Source: Methanocorpusculum labreanum Z
GTDB lineage: Archaea; Halobacteriota; Methanomicrobia; Methanomicrobiales; Methanocorpusculaceae
Reading direction: 5' to 3'
Length of the DNA: 64,000 nt
NCBI RefSeq assembly: GCF_000015765.1
Contig: NC_008942.1
Coordinates: 1,565,921-1,629,920 of the forward strand
Both the position numbers and the translations under genes were made by a program. The notes beneath the pieces are model-generated. The model ran no database searches. It was not told where the DNA came from and saw only the letters and a list, made by a program, of their open reading frames with translations. Positions 56,258 to 64,000 of the stretch are shown here, piece after piece. How positions within the stretch are numbered: position 1 is the stretch's first letter; each line of letters opens with the position of its first letter.

Positions 56258-57757
56258 ATGTATCCTATGATTGATCTGCTGTCTGTGATCTTCGGCGAGC
56301 TTATGTGGTTTTTCCAGGTGATAGTTGTGCTGATGGATATCGCAGCATGCATTGTCGTCATTTTTCTGGAAAGACGCAGTCCTCAGGCGGCACTGACCTG
56401 GGTCATGGTAATGATATTCCTGCCGTTTTTCGGGTTGGTAATGTATCTGTTCTTCGGCAGACACCTGTATGGTTCCCATATCTTCAGCAAAAAGACCCAG
56501 GCCGATCTGATGCTGGCAGCCCAGGCTGAGGAACAGTTCCACAAGATCACGGAGAATGCACTGGAACTCGCCCCGAACATTTCGCGGTTCGACAGCACGA
56601 TCGCCCTCCTTCTCAGTCTCGACAACGCGGTCTTAACGAGAAATAACGAGATCACGCTCTACACCGACGGGGAGATGAAGTTCGAAGCCTTCAAAGAGGC
56701 GATTCGAGGGGCAAAACATCACATCCATCTGGAGTATTTCATCATCAGGGACGATGAACTTGGAAATCAGATCATCGAACTTCTTGCAGAAAAAGCGGCA
56801 CAAGGCGTCGAAGTCAGAGCGATCTTCGATGCCGCCGGGACGTTTTCGGTGAAAAAAGATTTTTTTACTCCGCTGAAAAAGGCGGGAGGGGATGTGCGGA
56901 TCTTTTTTCCGCTCAAGGTTTCCTTTCTCAATACCCGGCTGCATTTCAGGAACCACCGGAAAATTCTGGTGGTCGACGGAACAATCGGGTTTATCGGCGG
57001 ATTCAATATCGGGGACGAGTATCTCGGGAAAGGACCGATGGGATACTGGCGGGACACGCATCTGCGTCTCCACGGAAAAGCCGTTATTGCCCTGCAGACC
57101 CGGTTCATCATGGACTGGAACTACGCGGCAAAGGATGCCCAGATCTCTGTTGAAGACCGGGATACGCCGTATTATCCGGAGGAGGGATTTCGGGACGTTG
57201 CCGGGCATTCCTATATCCAGATCGCGTCATCCGGGCCGGATTCAGCAGAAAAAGCGATCTATTCGGGCTATCTGAGTCTGATCGGGCATGCAAAGGAGTC
57301 GATCTATATCCATACCCCGTACTTTATTCCGGATGACCCGATGCTGACCGAACTCATTCTTGCGGCACGTTCCGGGGTGGATGTGAGGATCGTGATCCCC
57401 TGCAAACCGGACCATCCGTTCGTTTACTGGGCAAACCATGCCTATCTCGGGGATCTGCTTGCGGCAGGCGTGCGGGGATATACCTACAATGATGGATTTA
57501 TCCACAGTAAAGCCGGCGTTTTCGACGGGATAGGGACAACGATTGGTACGGCCAACTGGGATATCAGGAGTTTCAAGCTGAACTTCGAAACGAACGCGTT
57601 CGTCTATGATCTCGAGTTCGGGAAAAAGATGAACGAGCTCTTCCTCGCGGAACTGGAGACGAACTGTACGGAGATCACGCTTGAAGAGTACAATCAGCGG
57701 TCGGTATACGTGCGGATCAAAGAGGGTATTTCCCGGCTGTTCTCACCGATCCTCTGA
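56258..57757 (+). CDS. cls: Cardiolipin synthase-like phospholipase D protein
   Basis: This 499-residue membrane protein has two N-terminal helices (about 8-30 and 38-60) and two phospholipase-D HKD motifs: HFRNHRKILVVDG, near 229, and IHSKAGVFDGIGTTIGTANW, near 413. These match cardiolipin synthases of the Cls type; in archaea such enzymes make dimeric phospholipids from archaeal glycerophospholipids. The second motif reads HSKAGVFD. It has its own promoter region and is divergent from the cofG operon. Confidence 0.9.
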   Translation: MYPMIDLLSVIFGELMWFFQVIVVLMDIAACIVVIFLERRSPQAALTWVMVMIFLPFFGLVMYLFFGRHLYGSHIFSKKTQADLMLAAQAEEQFHKITENALELAPNISRFDSTIALLLSLDNAVLTRNNEITLYTDGEMKFEAFKEAIRGAKHHIHLEYFIIRDDELGNQIIELLAEKAAQGVEVRAIFDAAGTFSVKKDFFTPLKKAGGDVRIFFPLKVSFLNTRLHFRNHRKILVVDGTIGFIGGFNIGDEYLGKGPMGYWRDTHLRLHGKAVIALQTRFIMDWNYAAKDAQISVEDRDTPYYPEEGFRDVAGHSYIQIASSGPDSAEKAIYSGYLSLIGHAKESIYIHTPYFIPDDPMLTELILAARSGVDVRIVIPCKPDHPFVYWANHAYLGDLLAAGVRGYTYNDGFIHSKAGVFDGIGTTIGTANWDIRSFKLNFETNAFVYDLEFGKKMNELFLAELETNCTEITLEEYNQRSVYVRIKEGISRLFSPIL

Positions 57758-57771
57758 CCTTTTTTCAATAA

Positions 57772-57783
57772 TCTATTTATAGC
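57772..57783 (+). promoter_or_regulatory. TATA-like box of the lipoprotein gene
   Basis: CTATTTATAGCG lies about 25 bases before the ATG at 57806. This spacing would give a leaderless or near-leaderless mRNA. Confidence 0.4.
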
Positions 57784-57805
57784 GAAGAGCTCCAGTAGAG
57801 AATGT

Positions 57806-58375
57806 ATGAAAAAAATCTGGTATGTTCTTGGTACACTCATTGTCCTGATGGCCGTGACCCTGTCAGCAGGGTGTATCTCATCTCCTTCGGATACCCCGAC
57901 ACCCGTGACCCCGGTCCCAACCACGACGACCCCAACCCCCGTTCCAACACCGGTGGAAGTCATGCAGGGTCAGGAACTGACCATTACCGATACGGGAAAC
58001 ACGATCACGATAGGCATTTCGCAGAGAAAGTTCAGCAGTGAAGCCGAAGATGTGCTGGCAAAAGGATCCTCGGCGAATCCGACGCCGGCTCCCGGTCAGT
58101 ATGCCGTCATGCTGAAAATCGCGGAGACCTTTGACGGCGGGGAAAGCACAGCCAAGCTGGTTTCCCCGTATCATTACGAGATCTATGTGAACGGTATCGG
58201 TTATCCTGCCGTACCTGCCGTCCTGCCCTCGGGATATACGGATTTCCCCACCACCAACATCCTCAAATACGCAACTGCCGAAGGCTGGCTCGCCTATATC
58301 ATTCCGCAGGGCGACGCAAAACTTGCCTACGAAGTAAAAGAGGAGCCGCTCGGATTCATCAGAATAAACTACTGA
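57806..58375 (+). CDS. Lipoprotein of unknown function
   Basis: This 189-residue protein has a signal peptide with a lipobox (LSAGC at about 20-24), followed by a Thr/Pro-rich linker (TPTPVTPVPTTTTPTPVPTP) and a domain of about 140 residues with beta-strand character. The lipidated Cys would anchor it outside the cell membrane. The C-terminal domain resembles the DUF4352-like immunoglobulin folds that many archaeal lipoproteins carry, but I cannot confirm this. It is monocistronic. Confidence 0.75.
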   Translation: MKKIWYVLGTLIVLMAVTLSAGCISSPSDTPTPVTPVPTTTTPTPVPTPVEVMQGQELTITDTGNTITIGISQRKFSSEAEDVLAKGSSANPTPAPGQYAVMLKIAETFDGGESTAKLVSPYHYEIYVNGIGYPAVPAVLPSGYTDFPTTNILKYATAEGWLAYIIPQGDAKLAYEVKEEPLGFIRINY

Positions 58376-58444
58376 TCTTCCACATTTCTTTTTTTAAGAC
58401 GGGACTTCGGCGGCGTGTTCTCAATCCAATTCGGGAAGGAGCTT

Positions 58445-58840
58445 GTTGGGTGCGGATAGATGAGATAAAACAACCGCGAATCGGCGCGAATCCCGCAAGC
58501 CTTCGGCTTGCTCCCAGAATCGGATTTGCTTATCCTCACTCTCGCTCGTCGTATCTGATCGATACGACGGCTCGTCCCTTCATCGGGAACGTTCGGGCAA
58601 ATCCTGTCGCCGCCCCAGCGGCTCCCAATAAGAACTTCTTCCACCCCCTCTTCCCAAAAACGATTATCTGAACATCTCTCTCAACTGAGGCGCTGGGGCG
58701 CCGACAGGATTTGCCCGAACGGTCCCGATGAGGGATGAGCAAGACAACGAAGCTGGATTGCGAAAGTGAGGATCAGCAAATCCGATTAGCTTCGCCCGAA
58801 GGGCGGATTCGCGCCGATTCGCGGTTGGTTTTTTTCTTGT
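58445..58840. repeat. Large palindromic repeat element (copy 2)
   Basis: The 58376-58942 gap holds no gene that I can support. It contains a large imperfect palindrome. The outer arms at 58471-58493 and 58805-58827 are perfect for 23 bp, and the long inner arms at 58571-58620 and 58691-58739 pair at roughly 90%. A hairpin around GCAAGCC/GGCTTGC (near 58495) is also present. The left end CCAATTCGGGAAGG (58426), then five bases, then GTTGGGT is the same as at the first copy near 15.6 kb. The inner arms are different. It may be a second, composite member of the same family. Confidence 0.78.
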
Positions 58841-58942
58841 GTCAAAACGAATGCCGTACACGAAATCGAAGTGCATATCAGCATTACGTCCGTTTATCTT
58901 GACCGAGACCACAACACCACGTGACCCCCTCTTTACCAGGAC

Positions 58943-59764
58943 TTAAGCTCTCATCCGCATCCAGCTCTGCCGGGCATGGATCCTCATCGCCGGCGCCACA
59001 TACGGAATATATCCCGGCGTCATACACGCACCCATCAGAATATTCTGCCCCGAAGAGCGGGATACCCCGCACACACCCGTTTTCCTGCATCTCACATCCT
59101 CCAGAAACTCAAGCGGCGTCTGATTGGCATAGCCGACGGTCACGGCCCGTCCCACTTCCCAGAGAACGTGGGCATCCGAACCGCCCGTCATGCACGTAGT
59201 GTTCTTCTGCGCATACCTCTCGGCCCGCATATTCTGCCGAACCGACATCCCGCTGCAGATCACTTCAAGACCGTCAAGCTCTCCTGCGACCGAGGACTCG
59301 ATAACGCCCACATCGATCCCTTTCATAACCCCCCTCACGCTCATCCCGTATCCGTAAGGATGGGCCGCGATCACGAACCCGCCCGCATTTTTCGCGTCGG
59401 CGATGACCTTCTCCGTGGAAATATCCACCGCCATATGCGGACACTTCCCCCGGTGATCCTGGATCGAAGCGGCGTAGTAGGAAGCAAGATCCCGGTACGT
59501 CTCGAAATACACCAGAACGTGCGGGCCCTCCAGAGCCGAGACCTCGATCCCCGGAATAACGTTCTCCGAATAATCAAGCGCCTCCTTCACCCCGAAAATC
59601 ACATTATGATCCGTTATTGCGGCTGAAATATCGTTTTTATTGAGATATTTGGCAAGTGTTTTTGGTTGTGTCCTCCCGTCCGACGCGGTCGAATGAACAT
59701 GCATATCGAACCCTTTATTCTCATCGTCCTTTACGAACGGGGCATACAAAACATTAGTCTGCAT
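58943..59764 (-). CDS. PHP-domain phosphoesterase
   Basis: This 273-residue protein has the PHP metal-binding motifs DMHVHSTASDGRT (near residue 20), AAITDHNV, then PGIEVSA and GFVIAAHPYGYG, and SDAH (GGSDAHVLWEVG). The family includes phosphoesterases acting on small phosphorylated molecules or oligonucleotides. No partner gene is nearby. The N-terminal 15 residues are not conserved, and the C-terminal 35 residues (YIPYVAPAMRIHARQSW) seem specific to this protein. It lies next to the palindromic repeat, which may have modified its 3' end. Confidence 0.85.
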   Translation of the reverse strand: MQTNVLYAPFVKDDENKGFDMHVHSTASDGRTQPKTLAKYLNKNDISAAITDHNVIFGVKEALDYSENVIPGIEVSALEGPHVLVYFETYRDLASYYAASIQDHRGKCPHMAVDISTEKVIADAKNAGGFVIAAHPYGYGMSVRGVMKGIDVGVIESSVAGELDGLEVICSGMSVRQNMRAERYAQKNTTCMTGGSDAHVLWEVGRAVTVGYANQTPLEFLEDVRCRKTGVCGVSRSSGQNILMGACMTPGYIPYVAPAMRIHARQSWMRMRA

Positions 59765-59900
59765 CTGTTTTCAGTATATTGGAGCGCGGAGGTCAAAAAG
59801 TAATTGGCTGCGGCAATGGTTTGACATTATGTAATATAAACAAACCAATATGTTAATAATGTTTTACATCAAACTGAGTATAAACGAGGTGACAGAAAAA

Positions 59901-60587
59901 ATGAATCCACGAAAATTCAGGCACGAATTAAAATACTACCTGAATACGGCAGACTATTTGATCATCAAAAACCGTCTGTCGACCATTGCCGGACCTGACG
60001 AACACGCCGATTCCAAAGGGTCATACAGAATCCGGAGTCTGTATTTTGAAACACCGGACGACAAAGCGCTCCTTGAAAAACTCTACGGAGTAAATGAACG
60101 GGAAAAGTTTCGGATCAGGTATTACAACAACGATACCTCATTCATCCGCTTAGAAAAAAAGACCAAAATAAACAATCTCACGAACAAAATTTCCGCACCC
60201 ATCACGAAAGAAGAGTGCGAAAAACTCATAGCAGGCGATACGGAATGGATGCGTGAATCGAAAAACGGCCTCATTCTCGAACTGTATGCAAAGATGAAGT
60301 ATGAACTTCTCCGCCCGAAAACGCTCGTCGACTACATGAGAGAACCGTTTGTCTACCGCCCCGGAAATGTGCGGGTGACCTTCGACACCAAGATCTCGAC
60401 CGGCGTGAACGCAGTTGATTTATTAAACGCCAATATCCCCATGATCAGAACAAATGAAGAACAAATCATCATAATGGAAGTAAAATATGACAATTATCTC
60501 CCCACAATTATCAGAAGTATGGTACAGGTACAAAACAGAAGGGTCACTGCCTTCTCGAAATATGCAGTTGCACGGGTCTTTGGGTGA
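59901..60587 (+). CDS. VTC-domain polyphosphate polymerase-like protein
   Basis: This 228-residue protein is the VTC tunnel domain found in yeast Vtc4, which makes polyphosphate from ATP. Visible are the early basic motif FRHELKYYLN, SLYFETPDD, then REKFRIRYYNN (Arg-x-Arg), RLEKKTKIN, VRVTFDTKIS and MEVKYDN. All are of the triphosphate-tunnel type. ATG 59901 follows GAGGTG; the frame is open further upstream. It is followed within four bases by a DUF4956 membrane gene and then a CotH gene, a combination common in bacteria and archaea. Polyphosphate activity is inferred from family. Confidence 0.87.
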   Translation: MNPRKFRHELKYYLNTADYLIIKNRLSTIAGPDEHADSKGSYRIRSLYFETPDDKALLEKLYGVNEREKFRIRYYNNDTSFIRLEKKTKINNLTNKISAPITKEECEKLIAGDTEWMRESKNGLILELYAKMKYELLRPKTLVDYMREPFVYRPGNVRVTFDTKISTGVNAVDLLNANIPMIRTNEEQIIIMEVKYDNYLPTIIRSMVQVQNRRVTAFSKYAVARVFG

Positions 60588-60591
60588 GTAA

Positions 60592-61269
60592 ATGGCACTG
60601 ACCTTTGACGATATATTATCCTCGGACTTTCTGTCGACGGTGACCGAGTTCTCCTTAACGGACATGCTCATCGCGATGGTGCTCGCGTTTGTGCTCGGGT
60701 TGTTTATCCTCTATATCTACAAGAAAACGTTCACCGGCGTGATGTATTCGTCCGGATTCGGGATTTCGCTTGTTGCCATGTCGCTTGTGACGACGATGAT
60801 CATTCTCGCGATCGGATCGAACGTCATCCTGTCTCTTGGTATGGTCGGTGCTCTCTCAATCGTGAGATTCAGATCGGCGGTGAAAGATCCAATGGATATA
60901 GCCTACCTGTTCTGGGCGATCTCGGCAGGTATCGTTCTTGGTGCCGGACTCATCCCGCTTGCGATCTTCGGGTCGGTGTTCATCGGTGTTGTTCTCTACA
61001 TCTTCTCGGCAAAGAAGCCGACGGACAAACCCTACATCCTGATCGTGGACTGCGAGGATGAAAATGCGGAAGCAGGCGTGACCGCCCTTCTCAAGAGAAC
61101 CGTGAAAAAGTCCCTCCTGAAATCAAAAACCGTCACTAAGACCGGCCTGGAACTCACGATCGAGGTCCGCCTTCCGGATCAGGAGAGCGGTTTCGTGAAC
61201 AAGATCTCGGAACTTACCGGCGTCTCGAATGCCGTTTTAGTCAGCTACAACGGCGAATATATGACGTAA
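60592..61269 (+). CDS. DUF4956-type membrane protein
   Basis: This 225-residue protein has four or five predicted helices in its N-terminal two-thirds. The conserved loop NVILSLGMVGALSIVRFRSA, then VKDPMDIAYLFWAISAG, is the DUF4956 signature. A cytosolic C-terminal domain of about 75 residues follows (ILIVDCEDENAEAGVTALLK). The family is closely associated with VTC polymerases and CotH kinases. It may form a channel or platform for polyphosphate; this is inference. Confidence 0.88.
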   Translation: MALTFDDILSSDFLSTVTEFSLTDMLIAMVLAFVLGLFILYIYKKTFTGVMYSSGFGISLVAMSLVTTMIILAIGSNVILSLGMVGALSIVRFRSAVKDPMDIAYLFWAISAGIVLGAGLIPLAIFGSVFIGVVLYIFSAKKPTDKPYILIVDCEDENAEAGVTALLKRTVKKSLLKSKTVTKTGLELTIEVRLPDQESGFVNKISELTGVSNAVLVSYNGEYMT

Positions 61270-61270
61270 G

Positions 61271-62887
61271 ATGAAATATATCAACACCATCACTATTTTT
61301 CTGATCGTTGGTGCGGTGTTATTCACCTGCATGCTTATGTTTAATCCGACGGCTCTCGGGATAACGGCAAAGGATACTCTCTATGAGAGCACCCTTTTCG
61401 ATAAAGACGGGATCACGACGGTCAACATCACGATCAGCGATGAAAACTGGGCGGATATGCTGGAAAATCCTCTTGAGGAGGAGTTCCATCTCTGCGATAT
61501 CACGGTAAACGGCGAGACATACGATTCGGTCGCGATAAGGACGAAGGGGCTGACAAGTCTGTCGTCGGTTGCAAGCAGCGATTCGGACAGATATAGTTTC
61601 AAACTCAAGGCCGATAAGTATGTGAGCGGGCAGAGTTTCGACGGGCTGGATGAGTTCGTTTTGAACAATATCTATCAGGATGCGACCTACATGAAAGAAT
61701 ATCTCTCGTACGAGATGATGGATTACATCGGCGTCGATACGCCGCTGTATTCGTATGCGGCGGTCTATATCAACGGCGAATATTTCGGTCTGTATCTGAT
61801 GGTGGAGGCGCCCGAAGAAGATTTCCTTGACAGAGTGTACGGAGCGGATTACGGCGAACTCTATAAGCCGGATTCGATTTCGGGCGAAATGGGCAATATG
61901 GGCGGCGGCGAGGGAGACGAGCGGACCGGTTTCCAGATGCCCGATGCCGGGAATCTCACGGGTTTCCCGGACGATATGAACCAGATGGATTTCCAGAACC
62001 GAACCGGGATAATGAATTTCACCAAGACTGACGATCAAAACATGACGATGCCTACTATGGGAGGCGGAGGAATGGAAGGAGGGATGAGCGGCAGCGGCGG
62101 AGGTGCGGATCTTGTCTATATCGATGACGATATCGACAGTTATGATCAGATCTTCGATAATGCGGTTACTGATGCGAAGAAGTCGGATGAAAAACGCGTG
62201 ATTACAGCGATCAGGAATCTGAATGAAGGCACCTATCTGGAGACCTACGTCGATGTTGACGAGGTGCTGAGATACTTTGCGGCGAATACGGCTCTGGTGA
62301 ATCTGGATAGTTACGTGAGTTCGATGAAGCACAATTACTATCTGTACGAGGAGGATGGTCAGATTTCGATCCTGCCGTGGGATTTCAATCTGGCATTTGC
62401 TGCCTACGGAATCAGTGATGCGAGCGAGGCGGTGAATTTCCCGATCGATACGCCGGTCGCAAGCGGTGTTTCTCTTGATGAACGGCCGCTGATCGGCGTT
62501 CTGCTGGAAAACGAGGAGTATAAGGAGCTCTATCACGCGTATCTGGAAAAGATCGCGACCGAGTTCTACGGGGATTCGTTCGATGAGCGGATCGCGGCGA
62601 TCGATGCACTGATAGGTGATTACGTGGAATCCGATCCGACGGCGTTCTATACGTATGATGAGTATAAGACCGGGATCACCACGCTTGTGGAGTACGGCGA
62701 TCTGAGGGCAGAGAGTATTCTCGGTCAGCTGAATGATACGATTCCGTCGACCGAGGAGGAACAGACCGCGAATCCCGATCTTTTGGTGGATGCATCGGAT
62801 CTCAATCTTTCAGCGATGGGATCCATGAGTGGAGGCGGCGGGGCGTTCCCTATGGGGACACCCTCAGTGGAGCAAGGTCGAGTGTAA
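61271..62887 (+). CDS. CotH-family kinase protein, possibly truncated by an insertion
   Basis: This 538-residue protein has an N-terminal membrane helix or signal (about 6-28) and a CotH domain: RTKGLTSLSS, FVLNNIYQDATYMKEYLSYE, AAVYINGEYFGLYLMVEAPE and the catalytic ILPWDFNLAF. CotH proteins phosphorylate secreted proteins or act as surface kinases. The domain is split by a Met/Gly/Asn-rich insert (about 206-275). The C-terminus (VEQGRV) comes from a small insertion; without it the frame would run on to 63048. It is the third gene of the VTC/DUF4956/CotH set. Confidence 0.87.
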   Translation: MKYINTITIFLIVGAVLFTCMLMFNPTALGITAKDTLYESTLFDKDGITTVNITISDENWADMLENPLEEEFHLCDITVNGETYDSVAIRTKGLTSLSSVASSDSDRYSFKLKADKYVSGQSFDGLDEFVLNNIYQDATYMKEYLSYEMMDYIGVDTPLYSYAAVYINGEYFGLYLMVEAPEEDFLDRVYGADYGELYKPDSISGEMGNMGGGEGDERTGFQMPDAGNLTGFPDDMNQMDFQNRTGIMNFTKTDDQNMTMPTMGGGGMEGGMSGSGGGADLVYIDDDIDSYDQIFDNAVTDAKKSDEKRVITAIRNLNEGTYLETYVDVDEVLRYFAANTALVNLDSYVSSMKHNYYLYEEDGQISILPWDFNLAFAAYGISDASEAVNFPIDTPVASGVSLDERPLIGVLLENEEYKELYHAYLEKIATEFYGDSFDERIAAIDALIGDYVESDPTAFYTYDEYKTGITTLVEYGDLRAESILGQLNDTIPSTEEEQTANPDLLVDASDLNLSAMGSMSGGGGAFPMGTPSVEQGRV

Positions 62888-62924
62888 GCGAGAACTTACG
62901 ACTGGGCGGGGTGGCCCCTATGGG
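62848..62924. repeat. Small palindromic insertion with 9-bp direct repeats
   Basis: CCCTATGGG occurs at 62848-62856 and again at 62916-62924. The 59 bases between contain inverted segments (ACACCC/GGGGTGG, CAGT/ACTG and a GTAAG/CTTAC hairpin). The direct repeat looks like a target-site duplication. The 68-base gain shifts the CotH reading frame. No gene lies between 62888 and 63130. Confidence 0.5.
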
Positions 62925-63130
62925 CAATCAGGATTTCGGGAATCAGACGATGCCTGGTGAGATGACGCGGCGAATATCCCAGAAAAAAGAAGATGTCACC
63001 CTAACCCGACTATTTTTGTATCGTAAAACACCCACATCCACTCACTGATCACCGCGGTTCCGCTAAAATCGGAGGCACTATCGCACCGCGCGGTTCGGGA
63101 TTTATATTGGTATATGATGATGTTGTATAT

Positions 63131-63463
63131 ATGTCAGAAAAAGACAATGAATTAGATGTTGATTTCACCATTCTCGAGAAAGATGTTCTGTATTTTTCAG
63201 GAATAACCTACGTTTTCAATGAAAACCAAGTAGCTCATATTGAGGGAGCAGAAGAGGCATTTCCAAAAGGGTATGGAAATTCCGAGATATATCCCGATCA
63301 ACCACTGGACGAAATACCGGCCATGGAAATCTGTATCACGCAAAAACAGATGGATATTATTGATGAACAGCGCAAAGCACTCAATATTGAGTGGGATGCC
63401 TGCCTCGCCCGTATTATTGCCCGCGGCTTTGCTGCGGTCGCTGCCGATGGGCAGGGTCTGTAA
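63131..63463 (+). CDS. Hypothetical acidic protein
   Basis: This 110-residue protein begins MSEKDNELDVDFTILEKDVL. It has no membrane segment or motif I recognise. The C-terminal helix part (MDIIDEQRKALNIEWDACLA) might pack with another protein. ATG 63131 is preferred over the in-frame 63107. It follows the CotH gene by about 240 bases and is probably independent. Confidence 0.6.
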   Translation: MSEKDNELDVDFTILEKDVLYFSGITYVFNENQVAHIEGAEEAFPKGYGNSEIYPDQPLDEIPAMEICITQKQMDIIDEQRKALNIEWDACLARIIARGFAAVAADGQGL

Positions 63464-63570
63464 CTCCAGACAGGAAACGGGGAAGGAGCCCCTTTTCTTT
63501 TTATCTCTGCTGATCGTACGTTGGTCTAGCCTGGCTAACGCCCGATCCCAAACGCCTTCAACCCGCAATC

Positions 63571-63740
63571 GCAAATCAAAGATTTGCTCGCAAGGCAAAG
63601 CCTTGCTCGACTAAGGGACCTAAAGGTCCCCGCCTCCGCTGAGGGCGAGCCTTCGGGGCAGCCCGCCTCCGCTAAGGTCGCCGACTCGTTCACAAACCTT
63701 CGGTTTGCTCTCCGACTCGGGTCTACGGCCCTTACTTGTT
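63571..63740. repeat. String of short hairpins
   Basis: The 63464-63827 gap has no gene. It holds successive short perfect hairpins with 3- or 4-base loops: GCAAATC/GATTTGC (63571-63587), GCAAGGC/GCCTTGC (63590-63606), GGGACC/GGTCCC (63615-63630) and CAAACC/GGTTTG (near 63695). CTCG separates the first three. The phrase CGCCTCCGCT is repeated twice (near 63631 and 63664), and TTGTTCACAAACC-like pieces recur. It may be an eroded repeat element of the same class as the two large palindromes. Confidence 0.6.
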
Positions 63741-63827
63741 CACAAACCTGCCTTCATGCCAAACATCGCACTTCGAACTATCCGGTTAAACCGGACTGTT
63801 GGAATGTTATTTAAAAAATTATCCATT

Positions 63828-63989
63828 TTACTTACACTCGTGATCTTCGCTGGAATCGGATTTCGGGAGATTCAACAGCGTATTTAGTACCTCTTCCAGT
63901 TCATCCTCATCCTCTGTATTTTCCCGCTCCAGCTCCCGTGCCTCGAACACCTCGAACTCCCGCGAAGCCTTACTCTTTGCCCGCTCCAT
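63828..63989 (-). CDS. Small acidic protein, or 3' end of a gene reaching past the window
   Basis: A minus-strand frame ends at 63828 and is open to the window edge. From ATG 63989 it gives 53 residues: MERAKSKASREFEVFEAREL, then a Glu/Asp-rich helix and a short tail SSEDHECK. It may be a complete small protein or the C-terminus of a longer one that starts outside the window. No family is recognised. Confidence 0.4.
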   Translation of the reverse strand: MERAKSKASREFEVFEARELERENTEDEDELEEVLNTLLNLPKSDSSEDHECK

Positions 63990-64000
63990 CGAAACTCTCC

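Noticed and set aside
61319-62536. Open frame of about 405 codons on the minus strand opposite the CotH gene
   Set aside because: Ile/Arg/His-rich product without domains; the CotH gene has clear family motifs and operon context.
63571-63740. CRISPR array
   Set aside because: The hairpins differ in sequence and lack equal-length spacers; no cas genes are seen.

Overview
The window is a methanogenic archaeal chromosome segment. It carries a complete methyl-coenzyme M reductase operon (mcrBDCGA) followed on the same strand by the tetrahydromethanopterin S-methyltransferase operon (mtr). It also has mfnA (methanofuran), cofG (F420), an archaeal FtsZ/SecE/Spt5/L11-L1-P0-L12 block, and aIF1A, Rpb4, L21e, TrmY, Pus10 and DtdA. 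The surface protein at the left edge, the mtr gene set with two MtrA domains and the overall gene mix suggest the order Methanomicrobiales, most plausibly a Methanocorpusculum-like organism. That placement is inference, not a database result.

Layout. 0-10 kb: a plus-strand operon of surface-layer-like protein, membrane-anchored degenerate transglutaminase, type IV pilus ATPase, TadC-like membrane platform and four small class III-signal pilins, followed by a minus-strand tRNA-Val(GAC). 10-16 kb: serA, ppsA, mfnA, then a 370-bp palindromic repeat. 16-19 kb: a GntR/YtrA-type regulator with a 29-bp operator palindrome, an ABC exporter pair and a cysteine-cluster protein. 19-22 kb: aIF1A, a stand-alone FmdE domain and a large TPR protein. 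22-33 kb (minus): mtr operon, then mcr operon upstream, separated by a terminator-like hairpin and each with a long hairpin-containing leader. 33-38 kb (plus): trmY-pus10-rpl21e-rpoF-DUF655-rsmA-prmC translation/transcription operon. 38-46 kb: catalase, a Ski2-like helicase with a TPR tail and its HTH partner, hypF. 46-56 kb (minus): a long co-directional run from a small membrane protein through cofG, three tandem DUF1624-type acyltransferases, dtdA, ftsZ, secE, spt5, L11, L1, P0 and L12. 56-64 kb: cardiolipin synthase-like protein, a lipoprotein, a second large palindromic repeat, a PHP phosphoesterase, the VTC/DUF4956/CotH operon, and a string of short hairpins at the right edge.

How the genes work together. 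Mtr transfers the methyl group to coenzyme M with sodium export and Mcr releases methane; mfnA and cofG feed the C1-carrier cofactors of the same pathway. Pus10 makes pseudouridine 54 in tRNA and TrmY, its operon partner, methylates it. The first eight genes look like one envelope/pilus assembly locus.

Most notable observations: (1) the MtrG subunit is fused to a second, nearly identical copy of the cobamide-binding domain of MtrA; (2) the pilus locus contains a transglutaminase fold whose catalytic Cys is Ser; (3) two large palindromes share one genome-specific end sequence, and a small palindromic insertion flanked by a 9-bp direct repeat appears to have frameshifted the CotH protein; (4) mcr and mtr mRNAs both seem to have 150-190-nt structured leaders.
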